Assembly (NCBI GenBank): GCA_964574325.1
Contig: CAZNMY010000011.1
Span: 1-64,000 of the forward strand
Reading direction: 5' to 3'
DNA length: 64,000 bases
Source of the DNA: CAMDPA01 sp964574325
GTDB lineage: Bacteria > Pseudomonadota > Alphaproteobacteria > Rhizobiales > Hyphomicrobiaceae
The position numbers were made by a program, and so were the translations under genes. The notes under the pieces are model-generated. The model made no database searches and was not told the DNA's origin. It saw only the letters and a list, made by a program, of their open reading frames with translations. Of the stretch, positions 58,238 to 64,000 are shown in pieces (within the stretch, counting starts at the first letter, position 1; each line of letters opens with the position of its first letter).

Positions 58238-58926
58238 CCGGCCGCACAAGCAACACACCGGCTCATTCTGCAACCGCTCCGAAGTTGGAACTCCAGCGCA
58301 TACGCGTTCGTGCCGATGGTTACGACACGAGTGGAGCCTACTGGGGTGCCGGCCCCGACGCGTTTGTTGCGTCCCTACAGGACGGCGCACAGGAAATTAC
58401 CGTTCGCGCAAAATCCACAGCCGAAGCGCGTCTGAAAGTTGCCGCCGAACTCGCGCGAGCACCGGGTGCGGCGAAGGTCGCCCAGCACGACCAGCTCGGC
58501 GGCGCGTCGCCCAACAAGTCGCGCTATGAGATCGAATGGCGCGATCCTGTTGCCGGTTCGCCTACGCGTATCCGCATCACCCACTCGCGCGACTATCTGA
58601 TCGCTGGGCAGGATCATGTAGAGGTGGAAGCGCTGACACCGAAGAAGGCGGCATTGCCGATCACCGGCACGGGATACCGTTCGCAGTTCCTGCCCGCGCT
58701 GGAATTGGTCAACGCCGGCGGCCCCGTGACGTTCGTTACCGCCTGGCTCGACCGAGAAGCCAAGAATAAGCACTGGCAGAAGCGGCAGACCGTTCGTCAG
58801 CAGGGCGACTTGTTCCAATGGGCCGATGCCAACACCGAGGTTGGCAAACGCAAGCGATCTGTCAAGTCGAAGCGGCCCAATTCCAAGCCAGCACCGTCGC
58901 GGCGGAGCGATCGTGATCCCGCATGA
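58234..58926 (+). CDS. unknown protein coupled to ardC
   Basis: A 230-residue protein starting MTGRTSNTPAHSATAPKLEL. Its centre is beta-rich (ELQRIRVRADGYDTSGAYWG, SRYEIEWRDPVAGSPTRIRI), which resembles small domains annotated on plasmids only as hypothetical; the C-terminal 40 residues are Lys/Arg/Pro rich. ATGA overlap on both sides with ardC and the nuclease-like gene, suggesting a shared function in DNA protection. Confidence 0.58.
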   Translation: MTGRTSNTPAHSATAPKLELQRIRVRADGYDTSGAYWGAGPDAFVASLQDGAQEITVRAKSTAEARLKVAAELARAPGAAKVAQHDQLGGASPNKSRYEIEWRDPVAGSPTRIRITHSRDYLIAGQDHVEVEALTPKKAALPITGTGYRSQFLPALELVNAGGPVTFVTAWLDREAKNKHWQKRQTVRQQGDLFQWADANTEVGKRKRSVKSKRPNSKPAPSRRSDRDPA

Positions 58927-59405
58927 TTTTGACACGGCGTGAGCGGCAGGCCCAGGGACAGGCCGCCGAAGACCGGTTCCGCACCTGGCTGGACCGATGC
59001 CACCTGCCGCACATCTATGTCGAGCAGTCGCCCATGACCATCCCGCAGCATCTGCGCGGTGAGATCAAGCGCCCGGATTTTCTGGTCGGCGTTCCCACCA
59101 TCGGCACACTCGCCGTCGATGTGAAGGCCAAGCGCGTCTACCAGGATGCCATCCTGATCGACGTCTACGAGCATCGCACGCTGCTGGCCTTCGAGACGTT
59201 CTTCAACATTTCCGTCTGGTTCGCCTGCTTTCCGCCCGACGCGCCCCACACCTGTCATCTGTTCTTGAACCGCAGTCTGGCTGGGCTGGAGGCGTCGACG
59301 GTCAAGGGCAAGGCCATCGTCACTGTACCGCTGCGGCTGACCCGGCCCGTCGATGAGCGGCGGGATTTCATGGCGGCGCTGCTGGGGGCGATCAGCCTCA
59401 GGTGA
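58923..59405 (+). CDS. PD-(D/E)xK nuclease-like protein
   Basis: A 160-residue protein. The segment RRERQAQGQAAEDRFRTWLD is a helix with Glu, followed by RPDFLVGVPTIGTLAVDVKA: a strand with Asp (RPDFLV) and a VDVKAK strand that matches the D...(D/E)xK nuclease core, then KRVYQD. This is the size of a stand-alone Holliday-junction or restriction-type nuclease-like domain. No paired methylase next to it. Coupled to the gene before; followed by 130 bp before the GTPase system. Confidence 0.6.
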   Translation: MILTRRERQAQGQAAEDRFRTWLDRCHLPHIYVEQSPMTIPQHLRGEIKRPDFLVGVPTIGTLAVDVKAKRVYQDAILIDVYEHRTLLAFETFFNISVWFACFPPDAPHTCHLFLNRSLAGLEASTVKGKAIVTVPLRLTRPVDERRDFMAALLGAISLR

Positions 59406-59535
59406 CGACGCAACTAACTGCCTGTTCCATAAAACGGTTCTGGGCGTCCGTCGTTGGCAAAGATATCCCCAATTACCCACGCCGAATCAGCTGCACACAG
59501 CTGCCAATCGGTACAAAATGCCGTAGACACATGGC

Positions 59536-60855
59536 ATGCTTATTTTGCATCTGTCCGACATTCACTTCCGCGAACCCGAGTGCACGACGCCAGAACTCGA
59601 TGAGAACCGGCACGTGCGCACGAGGTTGATGCATGATGCCCGACGGCGCTGCAAAGCACTCGGCGGGCTCGATGCTATTCTCGTTGGCGGGGACATCGCA
59701 TTTAAAGGTCACCCCGCCGAATATGAAGCAGCCCATGCATGGCTTGTCGATCTCGCCGATCAATGTGGTTGCCCAGTCGAGCGTATCTACGTCATCCCTG
59801 GAAACCACGACGTCGACCGCGGGGCTATTGCTCGCTCCCAAGCGACCCAGAACACACATCGGGCTATTCGCGAAGCTGCCAGCCACACTCGCAAGAACGT
59901 TTTACTTGCTCAGTTGCGCGATGCAGATGCCGGCCGTGCTTTGTTCACGCCCTTGACCGCCTACAATGATTTTGCGGCTCGCTTTAGCTGTCAGGTCAGC
60001 CCCCCGTACAAGATCTATTGGCGACAGGAGTTGCCTCTCGATGGAGGTCTGCGGCTGCGCATCAATGGGTTGACCTCCACATTCCTGTCGGGCGAGGCAG
60101 GTCGGGTTGAGGACCGTGATCTCTATCTGAGCCCACTACAGACCGCCTTCGATCCCGAAGATGACGTGGTGCATCTGGTGCTCTGCCACCATCCACCTGA
60201 CTGGTTCATCGACGGCGACGAGGTCGACGACGCGATTCGCGGTCGCGCCGCTATCCACCTTTTCGGCCACAAACACCGCCAGCGCGTGCAGCAGGACGTC
60301 AGCTACATTCGCTTCAGCGCCGGAGCGGTCAATCCTGATCGAACAGAAGGCAACTGGCAGCCAGGTTACAATCTGATCGGCCTGGAAGTACAAGGTGAAG
60401 GAGAATCCCGTACCCTTTGCGTCGAGGCCCATGTGCTCGAATGGCAGGCGAACCCGGACGGATACCGTGCCAAGCTTGCGACCGACGAGGCACTCGTGTG
60501 GCGTCACCGCATTCGCGTTCCCTCATGGATACCACCTACGGCTACGGTGCGCCCGGTTTCGCCACTGGCACCATTGGCTTCAGCGCCAGCAACAGCGGCG
60601 TCGCCTGAAGCGGCGATGTCTGCGAGCTCCGACAGCGAAATTGCCATGGGACTGCCCCCGAACCGCAATCTCATCTATCGTTTTTGGCGGCTCACTGTCA
60701 GTCAGCGCCGCGAAATCATAGATCGCTTCAACTTGCTCGAGCCCGGTGAGGATCGTCTGCCGGAACCCGAACGATATGGCCGTGCCCTGCTCCGCGCCCG
60801 CGACAGAGCCCTCCTTGATGACATCGGGCGCGAGATACAACGCCTGGAGACTTAG
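59536..60855 (+). CDS. metallophosphoesterase with C-terminal adaptor domain, GTPase system
   Basis: A 439-residue protein. N-terminal calcineurin-like phosphoesterase: LHLSDIHF (D8, H10), GGDIAFKG, PGNHDVDRG (89-92), LCHHPPDW and LFGHKHRQ; all metal ligands are present. A Pro/Ala/Ser linker (about 345-375) leads to a C-terminal helical part (RNLIYRFWRLTVSQRREIID, LPEPERYGRALLRARDRALL) that looks like the GTPase-associated/effector adaptor domain of conflict systems. It is the likely enzymatic effector, cutting a nucleotide or nucleic acid. First gene of the five-gene set. Confidence 0.82.
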   Translation: MLILHLSDIHFREPECTTPELDENRHVRTRLMHDARRRCKALGGLDAILVGGDIAFKGHPAEYEAAHAWLVDLADQCGCPVERIYVIPGNHDVDRGAIARSQATQNTHRAIREAASHTRKNVLLAQLRDADAGRALFTPLTAYNDFAARFSCQVSPPYKIYWRQELPLDGGLRLRINGLTSTFLSGEAGRVEDRDLYLSPLQTAFDPEDDVVHLVLCHHPPDWFIDGDEVDDAIRGRAAIHLFGHKHRQRVQQDVSYIRFSAGAVNPDRTEGNWQPGYNLIGLEVQGEGESRTLCVEAHVLEWQANPDGYRAKLATDEALVWRHRIRVPSWIPPTATVRPVSPLAPLASAPATAASPEAAMSASSDSEIAMGLPPNRNLIYRFWRLTVSQRREIIDRFNLLEPGEDRLPEPERYGRALLRARDRALLDDIGREIQRLET

Positions 60856-60856
60856 C

Positions 60857-61954
60857 ATGGCAGACACCGCCCCATCCATTCATCCAGAGTTTCCCCGCTG
60901 GTACGCCGAGATCGATGTTACCGGCGATGAAGCACGCCGCAGTTCGCGAGCTGCCGCTGTCGCCGCAGCCTCCAGTGCTGTCGACAGCGATCTTATAGAA
61001 TGCCTCGCACGCATCGCTTTCAAGTCACGCACACAACCCAACCCCGCAAGTCGCCAATCCTTCCTTGAGGCCTTGCAAGGTGCGGATGCCACCTTTCCAT
61101 CGACCGGCAATGACCGCGAATTGCAGATCATGGCCGCAAGCACCCTTGCCGATCTGATGCATAACGGAGGTGAATTTGGTGCCGAAACCGCACTGGTGGT
61201 CGCCACCTCGTCGTTCGCCGGGCTGCGCAAGACTGATCTGCCAATGAATCTAGACGCGATGGCGCGTCAATCTCTGGTCACCATCGCAAACCAATTGCGC
61301 AAGCGTCCAAATGCGACGTCGTTGACCAGCTCGGTCAAAGTTGATTCCGAGGCGGCAATCGCGAGTCTCAAAGCTGAACACAGTCATCAAACTGTGTTGA
61401 AGGCCGTCGAGGCAGTGAAAGCCAATCTCACCGCTCTCGTGAACCTGCAGGCCAAAAACGGGAAGGCCATCGAGCGTTTCCTTCGCGTTCAAGACGAAGA
61501 ACTGCAGATGCTCTGGTGGCTTGTCGGTGAACGTAGCACCTATCTCGACTGCGCCTTCGGCGAGGTTCCAGCGGATGCTCAGCCCCTCGTGCTTGCCAAT
61601 GAGCTCGCTGATATGACGCAGATGCTGCCGGGGCCAGCGTCCGTCATCGCACTCCTCTCTAAGGCGGGTATCAAGGATAAGAAGAAGTCGGTTTCGGCTA
61701 TGGTCAATGCCGTCAACGCAACCTGGGTCACTCGCATTTTACCGCCGCCAGAAACAGTGCTGTCACCGTTAACAGCTCCACTGCATTTGGCGTTGCGCCG
61801 CCAGCAAGAGACCGGCGAGGGTACTGCCTGGGTTGCTGGCTGGGCCGCCGCCGCCGAGGTGCCCACTTCACTGACGATCTCACCGCTCGCTCTCGGCATC
61901 CAGTTCTATCGTGAGCGCGTCCTGCGTGCTTTCGCCGATGAGGCTGATCAATGA
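60857..61954 (+). CDS. GASH-like helical protein of the GTPase system
   Basis: A 365-residue protein starting MADTAPSIHPEFPRWYAEID. It is almost wholly helical; the block QMLWWLVGERSTYLDCAFGE and the segment LANELADMTQMLPGPASVIA match my memory of the GTPase-associated system helical domain (GASH). It has no enzymatic motif. It starts 1 bp after the MPE stop and overlaps the next GTPase by ATGA, so the order MPE-GASH-GTPase-GTPase-GAP1 is a single translation unit. Suggested role: scaffold between effector and GTPases. Confidence 0.72.
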   Translation: MADTAPSIHPEFPRWYAEIDVTGDEARRSSRAAAVAAASSAVDSDLIECLARIAFKSRTQPNPASRQSFLEALQGADATFPSTGNDRELQIMAASTLADLMHNGGEFGAETALVVATSSFAGLRKTDLPMNLDAMARQSLVTIANQLRKRPNATSLTSSVKVDSEAAIASLKAEHSHQTVLKAVEAVKANLTALVNLQAKNGKAIERFLRVQDEELQMLWWLVGERSTYLDCAFGEVPADAQPLVLANELADMTQMLPGPASVIALLSKAGIKDKKKSVSAMVNAVNATWVTRILPPPETVLSPLTAPLHLALRRQQETGEGTAWVAGWAAAAEVPTSLTISPLALGIQFYRERVLRAFADEADQ

Positions 61955-62973
61955 CCGATGCGGCGGCGCCGATCCGGTGCGCAAATCCTGAATGTCGCGT
62001 CGCCGAGACTGGAAAATGTGTCGAAGGTCTCGAACTCACGGCTTGCCCAAACTATGGCCGGGAGCGCACAGATAACGCGTCCTCACCCGATTCTGATTCC
62101 GACAAGGCTGCGGGACTGCGGCTGCGTTCTGCCGAGCAACTCGATCTCCAAGCAGCCTCCGAAGTTCTTCGTGCGTCCGCCGCGCGCGTGATTGCCATCG
62201 TTGGGCCCCTGGAAGCGGGAAAGACGAGTCTGCTCGCTAGCCTCTACGATCTCTTCCAAACCGGAAAGATCGGCGACGTCGGATTTGCCGGCTCCAGAAC
62301 ACTCCACGCGTTTGAGCGGGCTTGCCATGACTCGCGCAGCGCATCACGCCGCGCAGTGCCGATCATGGAACGCACCAAGCGCGGCCAAGTTCAATTCTAT
62401 CATCTCGACGTCGTCGCGCCACTACTCGACGGCAAGATCGCTCTTCTGCTCGGCGATCGAGCAGGCGAGGAGTACCGCGAGGCGGTCGACGACATCACCA
62501 ATACCGAACGCTTCAGCGAAGTGAAGCGGGCCGATACGATAACGCTCCTTGTCGACGGTGAGCGAATGACTGACGCTGCCGATCGCCACAACGTGATCGC
62601 GGGCGCCGCTGACATGCTGCAAGCGTTAATCGAGGGCGGTGCATCCCGTACCGGTCAGCACCTCGCTGTCGTCTTGACCAAGATCGACGTCGTGCGCGCA
62701 TCCGGCCATCAAGCGCGAGTTCAGAGCGACTTCTTACGCCTCATTGCCACCCTCACGTCACGATTTGCAACGACGTTTCCAGTGATCAGGAAATTCGAGG
62801 TCGCCGCCTGTCCCGCTGGCACCGTATTGCCGCGCGGGACAGGCGTTGCGGCACTTCTCGATTATTGGTTGCAGCCCCGCGCCGCTATGGCCGACAGCCT
62901 AGCCCCACATGACAGCGATATTCGCATGTTTGCTCGCCTGCGAACACCCGAGCCGATGGTAACCGGATCATGA
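61951..62973 (+). CDS. double-GTPase system GTPase with N-terminal zinc ribbon
   Basis: A 340-residue protein. Cys10, 15, 23 and 32 form a zinc-ribbon-like start. The P-loop is GPLEAGKT (85-92), the Walker B/switch II-like DRAGEE is at 169-174 and LTKID (242-246) is the NKxD-equivalent. The pattern fits the TRAFAC-like GTPases named double-GTPase 2 (DO-GTPase2) in conflict systems. It should act with the neighbouring GTPase as a paired switch. ATGA overlap with the next gene. Confidence 0.8.
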   Translation: MTDAAAPIRCANPECRVAETGKCVEGLELTACPNYGRERTDNASSPDSDSDKAAGLRLRSAEQLDLQAASEVLRASAARVIAIVGPLEAGKTSLLASLYDLFQTGKIGDVGFAGSRTLHAFERACHDSRSASRRAVPIMERTKRGQVQFYHLDVVAPLLDGKIALLLGDRAGEEYREAVDDITNTERFSEVKRADTITLLVDGERMTDAADRHNVIAGAADMLQALIEGGASRTGQHLAVVLTKIDVVRASGHQARVQSDFLRLIATLTSRFATTFPVIRKFEVAACPAGTVLPRGTGVAALLDYWLQPRAAMADSLAPHDSDIRMFARLRTPEPMVTGS

Positions 62974-63827
62974 TTGAGCCCCAAATCGTCATAGTTGGCC
63001 TGCCGGAATCCGGTAAGACAACTTTCCTCGCCGCACTCTGGCATGTCGTCAATGCCGCCGAGATCGATACCGCACTTCGCTTCGGCTCACTCGGACAGGG
63101 TGACCGCTCCTATCTCAACGCCATTACCAAGCAATGGCGCTCGGCCCGCAAACAGGAACGCACGATTGTTGGCGGACCACGCCATGTGAGCATGCATCTA
63201 AGGGATCGCAACGACCGCGATGTGCATGTCATATTTCCCGATCTACCCGGGGAAGATTTTGTCAGCGTCTGGGAAACCCGCGACTGCAGCGAGGCACTGT
63301 CAAACGCCCTACAAGAATCTGCGGTGCTCATGTTCGTTCACGCCGACACCATTCGCGCACCAGGTTGGGTTGCCGACGAGGTCGACCAGTCCGTCACCCT
63401 CGGCCTCCCCGTGCCAGCCGGTGATCCCGCACCCTGGAAGCCAGCGGACGCGCCGACCCAGGTTCAGCTAGTTGACCTACTGCAGTTGATCCGCGCACAA
63501 GACGTCAACCGGCCAAAACGGCGGCTCATTGTCGTTCTATCCGCCTGGGATAAGGTGTCCAAAGAGTCTTCCAACCCGGGCAGTTACCTCGACGAGAAGC
63601 TACCGCTGCTTTCTCAATATCTTCAAAGCAATGGCAATGATTGGGACTGGCGCGTCTATGGCATCAGTGCACAGGGTGGTGACTACGACAAAGACGGCTC
63701 CGGTACGCCTCTTGCTGAGGCCGAACAGTTGCGCAATCTCGACCAGGCCTCTAAGCGCATCGGTGTCGCCCATGGCAGCACCGCCCATCATGATCTCACG
63801 GAGCCGCTCGCATGGCTCTTCGCTTAG
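62970..63827 (+). CDS. second GTPase of the double-GTPase system
   Basis: A 285-residue GTPase: P-loop GLPESGKT (10-17), switch II DLPGEDF (91-97) and SAWDK (191-195) as specificity motif. The GxPESGKTTFLAALWH start is characteristic for the DO-GTPase1 group. No membrane segment. Coupled to the genes on both sides; the following gene starts 16 bp before its stop. Its job in the system is inferred from gene order only. Confidence 0.8.
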   Translation: MIEPQIVIVGLPESGKTTFLAALWHVVNAAEIDTALRFGSLGQGDRSYLNAITKQWRSARKQERTIVGGPRHVSMHLRDRNDRDVHVIFPDLPGEDFVSVWETRDCSEALSNALQESAVLMFVHADTIRAPGWVADEVDQSVTLGLPVPAGDPAPWKPADAPTQVQLVDLLQLIRAQDVNRPKRRLIVVLSAWDKVSKESSNPGSYLDEKLPLLSQYLQSNGNDWDWRVYGISAQGGDYDKDGSGTPLAEAEQLRNLDQASKRIGVAHGSTAHHDLTEPLAWLFA

Positions 63828-64000
63828 ACCCGCCTCCGGGCGTGAAAGTCGATCAAGCTCTCCATGGCTACGCCGATGGACACCGCCAGCTGGCACTCTC
63901 CACCGAAATTAAGCCCGCTGATCTCAAAACCCTTCTGGTCATGAGCGACGCCTCAGGCTCCGGCATGCGTATCGCGCCGGCCGGCTATCTCACAGGCTAC
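63812..64000 (+). CDS. GAP1-type protein N-terminus, cut by window edge
   Basis: The first 63 residues are in the window: MALRLDPPPGVKVDQALHGY, ADGHRQLALST, MSDASGSGMRIAPAGYLTGY. The VDQALHGYxDGHRxLA start and the SDxSG...YLTGY end of the first motif are those of the GTPase-associated protein 1 N-terminal domain (GAP1-N1). The full protein is usually large. The start overlaps the GTPase gene by 16 bp. Partial. Confidence 0.75.
   Translation, partial: MALRLDPPPGVKVDQALHGYADGHRQLALSTEIKPADLKTLLVMSDASGSGMRIAPAGYLTGY

Overview
The window is from a GC-rich bacterium, most likely an alphaproteobacterium of the Hyphomicrobiales (inferred from GC-rich codon use, the TAXI/MgtE/gpmI gene content and the RepA/MobC/TraG style of the mobile element). 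It splits at a tRNA-Arg(CCG) gene at 8985-9061. To the left is chromosome: a TIR-STAND-TPR protein cut by the window edge, a TAXI-type solute-binding protein, a periplasmic polysaccharide deacetylase, the MgtE magnesium transporter, a broken DUF302 gene and gpmI.

Everything from the tRNA 3' end to the right edge reads as one large integrated element whose right end is not in the window. Region by region: (i) 9.0-13.5 kb, two large serine recombinases, each with tiny upstream genes; (ii) 13.7-17.8 kb, cargo with a compact RiPP locus (71-aa precursor, radical SAM/SPASM maturase, PrmC-like methyltransferase, candidate 2OG-Fe(II) oxygenase); (iii) 17.9-23.7 kb, accessory genes, a tyrosine recombinase, a RepA initiator with an eight-copy iteron array, and a ParA/small-partner partition pair; (iv) 24.2-31.9 kb, a left-pointing operon of membrane and unknown proteins ending upstream in a TraG/VirD4 coupling protein; (v) 32.5-37.5 kb, a chain of about 17 very small right-pointing genes, most joined by ATGA overlaps with the ribosome binding site inside the preceding gene; (vi) 38.1-41.1 kb, oriT-like hairpins, MobC and a MobA/VirD2-type relaxase; (vii) 41.2-49.4 kb, metabolic/resistance cargo (HxlR and TetR regulators, DoxX proteins, truncated haemoglobin, a dead nitrilase, a cyclase-family hydrolase, an APCDD1-like secreted protein, a LysR regulator divergent from a class D beta-lactamase); (viii) 49.7-59.4 kb, a 9-bp tandem repeat, a Schlafen/AlbA_2 protein, HTH regulators, an HNH gene with an in-frame TAG, ArdC antirestriction and a PD-(D/E)xK-like protein; (ix) 59.5-64.0 kb, a metallophosphoesterase-GASH-double-GTPase-GAP1 conflict system that runs off the edge.

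No VirB/Trb mating-pair genes are visible, so the element is either mobilizable or keeps its type IV secretion genes beyond the right edge. A recurrent motif, approximately GATCAAnnTGATATCA, lies in front of both recombinase operons, the membrane-protein operon and traG, and in variant form upstream of the mobilization region; it is the best candidate for an element-wide operator. The observations I would follow first are this operator, the RiPP locus, the translationally coupled micro-gene chain, the double-GTPase system and the hairpin that covers the ardC ribosome binding site.
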